A stretch of DNA of 64,000 bases from positions 310,001 to 374,000 of the forward strand of contig NZ_RBWU01000008.1 of NCBI RefSeq assembly GCF_003634705.1, written 5' to 3'. Each line of letters opens with the position of its first letter. Position 1 is the first letter of the stretch. This DNA is from Actinomadura pelletieri DSM 43383 (GTDB taxonomy: Bacteria; Actinomycetota; Actinomycetes; Streptosporangiales; Streptosporangiaceae). This document shows positions 1 through 7,845 of this stretch, one piece after another. Both the position numbers and the translations under genes were made by a program. The notes beneath the pieces are model-generated. The model saw only the letters and a list, made by a program, of their open reading frames with translations, was not told the origin of the DNA and did no database searches.

Positions 1-345
1 ACCTACGGCCCGATCGCGAAGTGGTCGGACCTCGGACTCGACCGGCTACTCGTCCAGCTCCCGCTCGCCTCACTCACCCGCAGGGATCTGCCCCCACCGC
101 TGCAGAGACTGCTGGCCGTCGCGAACGGGCCCGATCTCATCACCACGCTGGAGTGCTACCTCGACAACGCCTGCGACGCGCAGGCGACCGCGCGGGAACT
201 CATGGTCCACCGCAGCACGGTGTACTACCGGCTGGACCGCATCCAGAAGATCGGCGAGATCGACCTGGGACGGGGCAGCGCCCGCCGGGAGATGCACACG
301 GCGCTGCGCGTCGCGACGCTGGCGCGCCTGCGCGGCACGCACTGA
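1..345 (+). CDS. PucR/CdaR-family transcriptional regulator, C-terminal fragment (5' end off window)
   Basis: The frame is open from base 1 to a TGA at 343-345, giving the last 114 residues of a protein that starts before the window. Residues about 54-84 (LDNACDAQATARELMVHRST followed by VYYRLDRI) form the helix-turn-helix typical of the PucR C-terminal DNA-binding domain, in which a conserved H/N-x-x-T-V-x-Y-R-L-x-R motif recurs. PucR proteins usually have an N-terminal sensory domain, which is not visible here. The gene converges on the catabolic operon at 361-6835 with 15 nt between the stops, so it may control that operon, but this is inference from position only. Confidence 0.8.
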   Translation, partial: TYGPIAKWSDLGLDRLLVQLPLASLTRRDLPPPLQRLLAVANGPDLITTLECYLDNACDAQATARELMVHRSTVYYRLDRIQKIGEIDLGRGSARREMHTALRVATLARLRGTH

Positions 346-360
346 CGGCCGTTCGTCGCC

Positions 361-1320
361 TCACTGGTGGCACAGCCGCGCGCCCACCGTGGTGAGGTGG
401 TCGGTGACCAGGGCCCGCGTGCGCTCCGCGTCGCCGGACTCGATGGCGCGATAGATCCTCTCGTGCGCCTCGATCGTACGGATCATGGACTCTCGGGTGG
501 TGCCGTTCGCGTAGTGCGCCCGCCGGGAGCGCCCGAGCGCCTGGACCGACGCGGCGACCGCGGGGTTCTCCGACGCCGCCCCCAGCGCGGTGTGGAACCG
601 CAGCGCGGACTCGGTGAACGCCTCCGGGTCGGCGGTGAGGGTGCGCGACTCCGCCAGCGAGGCGCGAAGCGCGGACAGCCCCGCCGCGGAGCGAACACGC
701 GCGGCGAGTGCGCCCGCGGCGGGTTCGAGGGCGAGCTGCGCGTCCAGGAGCCCGGTGCTGTCGAGGCCGATCAGATGCAGCTGGACCGACATCGCGTCCG
801 CGTACTGCTCGATGCGATCGACGGGCGGTGCCACGTCCAGTGTGCGGTAGTTCCCGGCCCAGTACAGCAGCGGCGCTCCGTCCCGTCCGCCCGCCGCCAC
901 CACCTCACCGATGAGGATCTTGTGGTCGCCGCCGGGCAGGATCGCGTGCAGCTTCGCGTCGAACCAGCTCAGGCAGTCGCTCACGATCGGCGCACCGGTG
1001 GTCATCGACTCCGTCGCCAGATTCGGGAACTCGCCCTCGGCCCGGCCCCGTCCGCGGGTCGCAAAGTACCGCGACACGTCCTGCTGCTGATCGGCCAGGA
1101 CGCTCACGGCGAGGCACCCCGATTCGCGCACCTCCGCGAGGAACGGGCTCTGGGAATTGACCGACACCGTCACCAGCAGCGGGTTGAGCGACAGCGACAC
1201 GAACGACGAGCAGGTGATGCCGTAGACGTGGCCGCCGTTGCGGGTCGTGACGATCGTGACGCCGGATGCGAAGTGCCCGGCGGCCTTCTTGAACCCGGTC
1301 TGCGGGTCGGTGGCGGTCAT
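361..1320 (-). CDS. Flavin reductase domain fused to FCD (FadR C-terminal) ligand-binding domain
   Basis: 319 residues. Residues 1 to about 165 form a flavin reductase/HpaC-type FMN-binding split barrel, with the family signatures FASGVTIVTT and GITCSSFVSLSLNP. Residues about 195-315 resemble the all-helical FCD effector domain of FadR/GntR regulators (for example ALRFHTALGAASENPAVAAS and IEAHERIYRAIESGDAERTR). No winged-helix DNA-binding domain is present. The ATG at 1320 overlaps the stop of the upstream aldolase gene by 4 nt, which favours this start over longer readings. The reductase domain probably supplies reduced FAD/FMN to the HpaB-type oxygenase of the same operon. The FCD part may sense a pathway metabolite or simply be structural. 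The catalytic half is sure; the role of the sensory half is inferred. Confidence 0.85.
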   Translation of the reverse strand: MTATDPQTGFKKAAGHFASGVTIVTTRNGGHVYGITCSSFVSLSLNPLLVTVSVNSQSPFLAEVRESGCLAVSVLADQQQDVSRYFATRGRGRAEGEFPNLATESMTTGAPIVSDCLSWFDAKLHAILPGGDHKILIGEVVAAGGRDGAPLLYWAGNYRTLDVAPPVDRIEQYADAMSVQLHLIGLDSTGLLDAQLALEPAAGALAARVRSAAGLSALRASLAESRTLTADPEAFTESALRFHTALGAASENPAVAASVQALGRSRRAHYANGTTRESMIRTIEAHERIYRAIESGDAERTRALVTDHLTTVGARLCHQ

Positions 1321-1943
1321 CGCGTGTTCCGCAGCGCGTAGATGTCCAGGGTCAGCTCGCCCGACCGCAGCCTGTCCATGTAGGCCTCCTCCTTCTCGAC
1401 CCGGGCCCGGGCCGCCTCGACGATGTCGTCCACGCGCTCCGCCGGCAGGACGACGATGCCGTCCTGGTCGGCGACGACGAGATCGCCACGTCGCACGGGG
1501 CGTCCCCGCACCGTGATCGGCTCGCCGACGGTCCCTCGCCACGCCTTTCTGGTGCCGCGGATCGCGATCGACGAGGAGAACGCCGCGAAACCGAGCTGCT
1601 CCAGCTGCGCGGTGTCGCGCACACCCCCGTCGATGACGAGTCCGCGCACCCCCCGGGCCTGGGCGGCGACGGACAGCACCTCGCCCCAGAACCCGCAGCG
1701 CGATCCCCCGGCGTCGACGACCAGTACGTCACCGGGTGCCGCCTGCTCCAGCGCCCAATGCAGCGGCAGGTTGTCGCCGTCGGCGGCGAGCACGGGCAAC
1801 GCGGCCCCGCACAGGCGGGCGCCGGGCCAGACCGGCCGCAGCTCGGGGTCGAGGTCGCAGTCCAGGCGGGCGGCCTCGAACAGCGTCGCGGTGCCCATCG
1901 CCAGCAGCGCGGTCTCGTCGTAGGTGGACGGGATGGTGCTCAT
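1317..1943 (-). CDS. RraA-fold 4-carboxy-4-hydroxy-2-oxoadipate aldolase-like protein
   Basis: 208 residues, the usual length of the RraA/HMG-CHA aldolase family. The class II pyruvate-aldolase signature is present: WGEVLSVAAQARGV followed by VIDGGVRD, with the Arg-Asp pair of the active site. Of the three RraA-like proteins here this one best matches true 4-hydroxy-4-methyl-2-oxoglutarate/4-carboxy-4-hydroxy-2-oxoadipate aldolases (LigK/GalC type), which release pyruvate and oxaloacetate at the end of protocatechuate 4,5-cleavage. It overlaps its upstream neighbour by 4 nt (1940-1943) and its downstream neighbour by 4 nt, so it is translationally coupled on both sides. Confidence 0.8.
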   Translation of the reverse strand: MSTIPSTYDETALLAMGTATLFEAARLDCDLDPELRPVWPGARLCGAALPVLAADGDNLPLHWALEQAAPGDVLVVDAGGSRCGFWGEVLSVAAQARGVRGLVIDGGVRDTAQLEQLGFAAFSSSIAIRGTRKAWRGTVGEPITVRGRPVRRGDLVVADQDGIVVLPAERVDDIVEAARARVEKEEAYMDRLRSGELTLDIYALRNTR

Positions 1944-2605
1944 CGTGTTCCTCGGCGCTGCAGTTCGTGGTAGCCGTGGGCGGCCCGGGCTTCGGCGATG
2001 GTGGCACCGGCGAGCGCGCCGGCGAGGATCCGCTCCTCACGCTCGGCGATCTCGACGGCGAGGCCGACGACGTCGGCGAGAGCCGTCGAGGGGATCGCGA
2101 CGGCGCCGTCCTGGTCGCCGACCAGCAGGTCGCCCGGGCATATCTGCACTCCGCCGACGGGCACCGGGCCGCCCACCTCGGCGACCTCGACCCGGTCCTT
2201 GCCGGTGCGCATGAACCGCCCGCGGCTGTAGATCGGGTAGCCGAGGCCGAGCGCGCGGTGTACGTCACGGCAGACGCCGTCGATGACGGTGCCCGCGACT
2301 CCCTTCGCGTGCGCCACGGCCGTGAGGATGTCGCCCCACACCGTGCAGTCGGTGCGCCCCTGGTTGTCGAGGACCACAACCGATCCCGGTGCGACGTCGT
2401 CGAGGTAGTCGCCGACGGTTCCGGGCGGGTTGCCCGCCGGCCGGTAGCGGACGGTGAACGCGCGTCCGACCAGGCGCTGCCCCGGCCCGAGCGGTGCGAG
2501 CCCGTGCAGGCTGCCGGGCAGTCCGAGCCTGTCCAGCGCGTCGGAGAGGGTCGCGGTCGACAGGTCCCCGAGCCGCGGGTCGACGGGGATGGCGGGCACG
2601 GTCAC
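1940..2605 (-). CDS. RraA-like family protein (second of three)
   Basis: 221 residues from a GTG at 2605 that overlaps the stop of the upstream gene in a GTGA. This coupling selects the start over an upstream reading that runs antiparallel to other sequence. The core motif is WGDILTAVAHAKGV then VIDGVCRD, keeping the Arg-Asp pair of the aldolase family, while the rest (for example STATLSDALDRLGLPGSLHG at the N-terminus) follows the dimethylmenaquinone methyltransferase-like/RraA group often found beside aromatic or sugar-acid catabolic genes. It may be an aldolase, an oxaloacetate decarboxylase-like enzyme or an accessory subunit. The exact substrate cannot be read from sequence. Confidence 0.75.
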   Translation of the reverse strand: MTVPAIPVDPRLGDLSTATLSDALDRLGLPGSLHGLAPLGPGQRLVGRAFTVRYRPAGNPPGTVGDYLDDVAPGSVVVLDNQGRTDCTVWGDILTAVAHAKGVAGTVIDGVCRDVHRALGLGYPIYSRGRFMRTGKDRVEVAEVGGPVPVGGVQICPGDLLVGDQDGAVAIPSTALADVVGLAVEIAEREERILAGALAGATIAEARAAHGYHELQRRGTR

Positions 2606-3297
2606 GGGATCTCCTCGGCGGTGGCGGCGGGAAACTGGCTGTCGTGCATGACCTCGACGATCGAGCGGCCCGCCCGCACCGCCGCCGCCATCGCGGCCTC
2701 CCGGGCGGTGATGCGTTCGGCGAGGGCGATCACCCGTTCGCCGTGCTCGGCCGCGATGAACGCCACGCCGTTGCGGTCGGCGACCACCAGGTCGCCGGAG
2801 CGGACCCGGACGCCGCGGATCTGGACGGGCACGTCCATCGCGTCCTGGACGATCCGGCCCCGGGCACTGACCGGAACGGCGGCCCTGGCGAACAACGGCA
2901 GGTCGAGACCGGCGCATTCGGGTACGTCACGGCAGGCGCCGTCCACGACGACCCCCGCGACCCCCGCGGCCGCGGCGGCTTCGGCGAGCAGCCCGCCCCA
3001 GCATGAGACGTCGGTGCGCCCACGGTTGTCGATCACGATGACGTCGTCGGGACGCGCGGAGGCGACGGCGGGGCTCGCGATGTGCGTGGTCGGACCGGCC
3101 GCCGCCCTCGGGCCCGCCTTGACGGTGCGGACCCGTCCGGCGACGGTGCCCGGGGACGGCCACATCGGGGCGAGTCCCACGGTGGCGCCGGGCAGCCCCA
3201 GGGTGTCCAGGGCGTCGGAGACGGCGCACACGTCCAGCGACCGCAGGCGCGTGATCGCATCGGACGCGGTGCCGGGTTCGTCGAGGGAATCAGTCAT
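2602..3297 (-). CDS. RraA-like family protein (third of three)
   Basis: 231 residues with the same fold signatures as the two downstream genes: AVSDALDTLGLPG near the N-terminus, WGGLLAEAAAAAGV and VVDGACRD. The position held by Glu or Asp in the other two copies (WGE/WGD) is Gly here, so its catalytic competence may differ. It overlaps the LigB-type dioxygenase gene by 8 nt (3290-3297) and the next RraA gene by 4 nt. Function probably lies in the lower part of the same aromatic pathway, as an aldolase, decarboxylase or tautomerase-like partner. Confidence 0.75.
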   Translation of the reverse strand: MTDSLDEPGTASDAITRLRSLDVCAVSDALDTLGLPGATVGLAPMWPSPGTVAGRVRTVKAGPRAAAGPTTHIASPAVASARPDDVIVIDNRGRTDVSCWGGLLAEAAAAAGVAGVVVDGACRDVPECAGLDLPLFARAAVPVSARGRIVQDAMDVPVQIRGVRVRSGDLVVADRNGVAFIAAEHGERVIALAERITAREAAMAAAVRAGRSIVEVMHDSQFPAATAEEIP

Positions 3298-4309
3298 CGG
3301 TACGGCTCCAGGTCACGAAGCCCATGGCGTTTCCAGTGCCGGCCTCGGTGCGGTAGCAGGGACGGTAAGCAGTGGAGGCGACGGTCAGCCCGGTCTCGGC
3401 CGCGATGGCGGCCACCGCGATCCAGCTGCGCAGTTCGGAGGTGCCCGAACGCAGCAGGGCCGGGTCGATGGAGGTCAGGTACCGCTCGTCGCCGGACTCC
3501 AGGGCCGCGAGGAAGCGCCGGTCGAGTTCCTCGTCGATGACGAAGTGCGACAACCCGCCGGAGGCGATCACGCCGACCCGCAGGTCCTGGGGAAAGTCCG
3601 TCAGGGCCCGGCCGAGCGCGCGGCCGAACTGGTAGCTACGCGCGGCCGATGGCGGGTTGGGCTCGTAGAAGGTGTTGATGAATACCGGGACGAACGGGAG
3701 GCGGCACTTCTCGCCGAGTATCCGCTGGTAGATGAAGCCCCACCCGTGCGGGACGCCGTGGTTGGCGTACCGGCCCGGCGGCAGCGCGCGCGACGCGGCC
3801 ACGTCGAAGCCGGACCCGCCGGCCTGTTCGATCAGATGCCGGGCCAGGTCCGGGTGACACTCCCGCACGACCGTCCGCGCGGGCACATCGCCGAGCGCGG
3901 CCTCGGCCAGTCCCGGCGCCATGGCCGCGAGCTGGGCCTCGGTGAACGGCACGTGCGCGACGTCCTCGCCCCAGTAGATCGCGAACGTGGGCAGTAGCTC
4001 GTCGCCGTAGACCTCCTTGTGGTCGCTGCTGACGATCACGAGCACGTCGACGTCGGCGGCGGCCACGTGCCGTCCCAGCCGGTCCATCGCCTCCTGCGAG
4101 GCGTCCCAGTTGGCCTGCATCGCCTCGGGTGTGCAGTGCTCGGAGAAATCCTTGCGCAGGGTCCGGAGTGACGCGAAGGAGTAGGTGCGTCCCCGGAATT
4201 CGAGGGCCTGGTTACGCCGGTCGGCCACCGCGCGCTCGGACCAGCCGGTCGGCGGCGTCTTGAGCTGGGGTCCGTGCGAGCAGCCGATCCCGGTGACTAC
4301 GGTCGCCAT
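3290..4309 (-). CDS. Class III extradiol ring-cleavage dioxygenase (LigB family)
   Basis: 339 residues. LigB-type enzymes are non-haem Fe(II) oxygenases that cleave catecholic rings such as protocatechuate or gallate next to a hydroxyl-bearing carbon. Visible family features are His12 in IGCSHGPQL, His58 in DFSEHCTPEAM (candidate iron ligands), the block NHGVPHGW (183-190), FINTFYEPNPP (210-220) and SGGLSHF (250-256, with the candidate acid-base His). The small LigA-type subunit is not present, so it may be a single-chain enzyme. The flanking LigJ-like hydratase and LigK-like aldolase support a 4,5-cleavage (meta) route; the substrate remains inferred. Confidence 0.85.
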   Translation of the reverse strand: MATVVTGIGCSHGPQLKTPPTGWSERAVADRRNQALEFRGRTYSFASLRTLRKDFSEHCTPEAMQANWDASQEAMDRLGRHVAAADVDVLVIVSSDHKEVYGDELLPTFAIYWGEDVAHVPFTEAQLAAMAPGLAEAALGDVPARTVVRECHPDLARHLIEQAGGSGFDVAASRALPPGRYANHGVPHGWGFIYQRILGEKCRLPFVPVFINTFYEPNPPSAARSYQFGRALGRALTDFPQDLRVGVIASGGLSHFVIDEELDRRFLAALESGDERYLTSIDPALLRSGTSELRSWIAVAAIAAETGLTVASTAYRPCYRTEAGTGNAMGFVTWSRTDD

Positions 4310-4319
4310 GGCGCGCCGC

Positions 4320-5348
4320 TCATGCCGTCCGCGCCGGACCGCCGGCGCCGAGGGGGAAGACCGCGCGGGCGTTGCCCTCGAACAGGGCGGTGCGGTCGGC
4401 GTCGGTGAGCCAGCCGATGTCGTTCACCAGCAGGTGGATGTCGTCGAACCAGCGGCCGTTCTCCGGATTGATCTGCGAGCCGGTTCCGGGCTTTTCGGTG
4501 CCGAACAGGCAGCGGTCGACGCCGACGGTGCGGATGAGCAGTTCGATCGCGTCCTGGGTGTACAGGCATGTGTCGAAGTACAGCCTGCGGAGCCTGTCCA
4601 GGTAGGGCGTCGCTCCGGAGCGGACGCCGGAGGGCAGGAACCGGCCCACCTGGTAGGGGATCGCGCCGCCGCCGTGCGAGACCACGATCTTCAGCTCGGG
4701 GAAGTCCCGCAGCACCGAGGAGTCGAGCAGGCTCCAGATCGCGACCGTCTCCTCCTGGATGAAGTGAAGGCTGTAGGGCTCGCGTGCCGGCGGCCGGCAT
4801 CCGGCGGCGTGGATCAGCGCCGGGACGCCGAGCTCGCACAGTGCCTCGTAGAGCGGGTACCAGTACCGATCACCGAGCGCCGGCGGCGTCGCGGTGCCCT
4901 CGAACGGGTCCGGATTGAGCATGGCCCCGACGAAGCCGAGTTCGGTGACGGCACGCCGCAACTCACGGGCCCACTGCGCCGGTTCGAGTTCCGGGCTCTG
5001 CGGCAGCCCGGCCACGCCCAGGAACCGGCCCGGGAACAGCTGGGTGGTGCGGTGGATGAGGTCGTTGTTCTCCTCGGTGAACCACTGCACCAGCTTGCCC
5101 TGCTCGCTGTGCATCATCTGGTAGGGCCGCGGCGAGATGAGCTGGACGTCGACGCCGGCGCCGTCGATGTGGTCCATGTGCGAGACGTTGCCGAAGCTGG
5201 GGTGGGGTTCGGTGTGAGCGGCCCGGAGCCGGTCGTCGCTGATGCGCGGGGCGCCGCGGCCGTGGGCCCCGCGGTGCGCCAGCAGTCCCGACTTCCAGGC
5301 GTACAGTTCGGCGGGCGCGCTCAGGTGCGCGTGCACATCGATGATCAC
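4320..5348 (-). CDS. Amidohydrolase-family 4-oxalomesaconate hydratase-like protein (LigJ type)
   Basis: 342 residues. The N-terminal HxH metal motif (DVHAHLS, His6 and His8), an ALIHAAG histidine, VVSHGGGAIPYQ and the C-terminal FGTEKPGTG mark the ACMSD-like branch of the amidohydrolase superfamily. A Glu in the last motif, followed by NPENGRWFDD, resembles LigJ, the zinc hydratase converting 4-oxalomesaconate to 4-carboxy-4-hydroxy-2-oxoadipate. In the operon it sits 10 nt upstream of the ring-cleavage dioxygenase, with LigK-like proteins further on, which fits that step. A decarboxylase acting on a related acid is the main alternative. Confidence 0.8.
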   Translation of the reverse strand: MIIDVHAHLSAPAELYAWKSGLLAHRGAHGRGAPRISDDRLRAAHTEPHPSFGNVSHMDHIDGAGVDVQLISPRPYQMMHSEQGKLVQWFTEENNDLIHRTTQLFPGRFLGVAGLPQSPELEPAQWARELRRAVTELGFVGAMLNPDPFEGTATPPALGDRYWYPLYEALCELGVPALIHAAGCRPPAREPYSLHFIQEETVAIWSLLDSSVLRDFPELKIVVSHGGGAIPYQVGRFLPSGVRSGATPYLDRLRRLYFDTCLYTQDAIELLIRTVGVDRCLFGTEKPGTGSQINPENGRWFDDIHLLVNDIGWLTDADRTALFEGNARAVFPLGAGGPARTA

Positions 5349-5380
5349 GAGTCGTCCTCTTCGGGGTTGTCGGGGCGGGC

Positions 5381-6835
5381 TCAGCCGAGCGGCGAGGAGA
5401 TCAGCCGGCGGACACGGGCGTCGGTCTCGGCGCGGTCGTAGCTGCGCAGCAGCCGGGTACGGCCCGCGCCCGGGTCACCGCGGTGCAGGTACTCGTACAG
5501 CTCCTGGCGGGCTCCGAACCCGTCGCCGACCAGTTCCCAGGCGAGCCGGAACAGGCGCGCCTTGTGGTCGGCGGCCATGCCACGGCCGCGCATGTACCGG
5601 TCGATGAAGGGGCGCAGTTCCGGACTGGCCAGGTCGGCCTCGGACGGCTGCATGACGAGCCCCGACGCCCCGATGCGGCGCACGATGCCGACGACCCGCG
5701 CCGATATCTCCGCGGACCAGAAGCCGAGGCCGTACGACGGCGCGGGCGCGAGCAGCCCGCTCGGCGTGCGCGCCGCCGTCGCCTCCGCACCCGCGATGCC
5801 CAGCCGCAGCGTCTCGGCGTAGGAGATGAGTTCGCCCAGGTCCTCCTGGATGCCGCGGAATCCGTCGACCCCGATGCCGTCGGCCAGCATGGCCGCCACG
5901 GAGATGAAGGTCCGCAACCGCTCGTGGAAGCGGATGTGGGTGCTCTGCATCGACCAGGCGTTGATCCTGGAGAGCCCCTTGAGCGCGAGCAGGCCGTCGC
6001 CGAGGAGGAACACACGCTCCCACGGGATCTCGACGTCGTCGAAGAACAGCATGGCGTCCTGCTCGTCGTAGCGCCGCGCGAGGGGGTGCGCGTGGCCGGC
6101 GCCGGAGCCGCCGAGCGGCTCACGGCACAGGGTCTTCAGCCCGGGGGTGTTCATCGGCAGCGCGAACCAGATGACGAACTCCTCGGCGCCTCGCTGCGCG
6201 GAGACGCCGTTGAGGTAGACGAGCACCTCGTGGGCGAACGGCGCCAGGGTCGCCAGTTGCTTCGCGCCGCGGATGACGACGCCCCGGTCGTTCTCCTCGA
6301 TCACCCGCAGCGCGAGGTCGGGGTCGTCCATGGGGCTGGCGCTACGGTCGATCTGCGGATCGCCGAGGGCGTGCGTGAGCACCAGATCGTGTTCGGAGGC
6401 GTAGCGGTGGTAGTCGATCACGTTGGCCCCGAAGCCGGGACGGTTCGTCTCCAGCTCCGCGTGGTAGTCGCGCAGACCGACGACGACGTTCGCCATGAAG
6501 TCGGGAGCGCGGCCGTGCTGGCCCAGGCTCTCGGCCATCCACCATTGGGAGGCCGCGAACTTGGCGCGCAGCTCCTCCGGGGTCGTGGGCAGACTGTACG
6601 AGCGGCTGACGAGGTTGCCGGACTCGGCCGACGTCGTCAGCGTGCGCTCCCGGGCGACCGGGTCCGACAGGCGCAGATCCAGCAGCCGGGCGATCTCGTC
6701 GACCGCGCCCCGCAGTTCCGGGTGCGTCGCGGCATTGCGAACCCGTTCGCCGCCCAGCCACACCTCGCGACCATCATCCAGGCTCGCCCGAAAGGTGTCA
6801 CCGGTCATGGCGCCCTTGGCGTCGCTCACATCCAT
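5381..6835 (-). CDS. 4-hydroxyphenylacetate 3-monooxygenase (HpaB)-like FADH2-dependent hydroxylase
   Basis: 484 residues from ATG 6835. A GAGGG box lies 5 nt upstream of this ATG, and an adjacent ATG at 6838 is too close to it. An internal ATG at 6808 (MTGDTFRASLDDG) fits the usual HpaB N-terminus and is an alternative. The protein has the acyl-CoA-dehydrogenase-like HpaB fold: substrate/FAD region around VVIRGAKQLATLAPF and LFFDDVEIPWERVFLLGD, then a helical C-terminal domain. Two-component HpaB enzymes ortho-hydroxylate phenols using FADH2 from a separate reductase, here plausibly the reductase-FCD fusion at the operon's end. It is the first gene of the operon. Confidence 0.85.
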   Translation of the reverse strand: MDVSDAKGAMTGDTFRASLDDGREVWLGGERVRNAATHPELRGAVDEIARLLDLRLSDPVARERTLTTSAESGNLVSRSYSLPTTPEELRAKFAASQWWMAESLGQHGRAPDFMANVVVGLRDYHAELETNRPGFGANVIDYHRYASEHDLVLTHALGDPQIDRSASPMDDPDLALRVIEENDRGVVIRGAKQLATLAPFAHEVLVYLNGVSAQRGAEEFVIWFALPMNTPGLKTLCREPLGGSGAGHAHPLARRYDEQDAMLFFDDVEIPWERVFLLGDGLLALKGLSRINAWSMQSTHIRFHERLRTFISVAAMLADGIGVDGFRGIQEDLGELISYAETLRLGIAGAEATAARTPSGLLAPAPSYGLGFWSAEISARVVGIVRRIGASGLVMQPSEADLASPELRPFIDRYMRGRGMAADHKARLFRLAWELVGDGFGARQELYEYLHRGDPGAGRTRLLRSYDRAETDARVRRLISSPLG

Positions 6836-7395
6836 CATGTCCCTCGCGTGTGTCTCATATGCAGTCCACAGATCCCGCCGAGGACGCACCTGAATGGGGC
6901 TGATCGGCTGGTACGAAAGGACGCTACGAGCGCACCGCGGCTTCACGCATGAGCGTCGTGACGGAACCGGCAGGCGCCGATTTCGACACGGTGTCGGGAT
7001 CCGTGCACGGCAGAACGGTCCTTGCCCCGTGGTCCCCGCACCGGCAGCCCAGAGAAGTGAGGTACGCGCACAAACGACGGGTCAGCCGGGACAGGCCGAG
7101 GTTTCGTTTGGATGAGGTGTGCGTGGCAGCGCCCAGAACCCGGGCGGCCTACGATCGCTCGTTTCCACGATCCCGAAACTCAACGGTGCTGCTGGACGAG
7201 GGCCAGCACTCCGGGACGGTGCTGTCCACGTCCGGGCCGTCAACTGACCCAGAAGGTTCCACACCAGGTCGCGGCGGAGGCGTTCGTGCCCGCGGCCACC
7301 CCGGCCTCCGCCGGGTACCGCCCTTCAGGCCCCCGCGCCCGTGTCCGCGTCGGCGGCGGCCACGGGTGTGACGGCGTGGGTGTGGTGGCGTGGGT
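6836..7395. other. Intergenic region upstream of the catabolic operon
   Basis: No convincing coding frame was found. The operon promoter should lie here, because the HpaB gene starts at 6835 on the minus strand. I could not pick out a clear -35/-10 pair or a confident operator palindrome. Confidence 0.4.
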
Positions 7396-7624
7396 GTGGT
7401 GACCTCCCCCGAGCCGGGCAGGTCCGCGGCGCGCAGGCTGGTGTACGCGCTCGGCGCGCTGGGCTACGACTTCGGCACCGAGGCCCGCCGTGACACCCGC
7501 TACGTGCCGCGATCGCTGGCCCCGCCTGCTCCAACAGGCCAAGGGCCTGGTCGCTCTGGACGAACTCCACGTCGCCACGAGCGGGACGCTGTGCCCTCGG
7601 CCAACCGGGCGCGGACGCGGGTGA
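7396..7624 (+). pseudogene. Frameshifted fragment resembling a PatG-like domain (cyanobactin-protease associated)
   Basis: The frame from GTG 7396 reads LVYALGALGYDFGTEARRD, a phrase I associate with the PatG-like domain of actinobacterial S8 peptidase/cyanobactin-type proteins. Around 7517 similarity to ordinary coding sequence continues in the next frame (WPRLLQQAKGLVALDELHVA) up to a stop near 7624. No intact domain or catalytic triad is present on either side. It looks like a decayed 3' remnant of a larger gene. The family link rests on memory of the motif and is tentative. Confidence 0.3.
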
Positions 7625-7845
7625 GACCGCTGGGCGCGCAGATCGGGTCGTCGTCCAAGGAAGAGCCGGTGCCGGTCGGGCGGGGCGTCCGGTGGTGCGT
7701 GCTGGATGCGGGTTGGCCTGGCGCGACGAGGCCGAGGGTCCGGTGGCCGTCGCCGGAAAGACCGACGCTCGCGGGGTCCGCGGCCCCCGGTCCGGGCCGC
7801 GGACCCCGTCTGTCGCAAATGGCGGGGACGGCGGTCAGTCCGGTG

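Noticed and set aside
1736-3997. 753-codon open frame on the plus strand
   Set aside because: It lies antisense to the RraA-like and dioxygenase genes, which have clear family motifs and coupled starts; the open frame reflects high GC in the third codon position.
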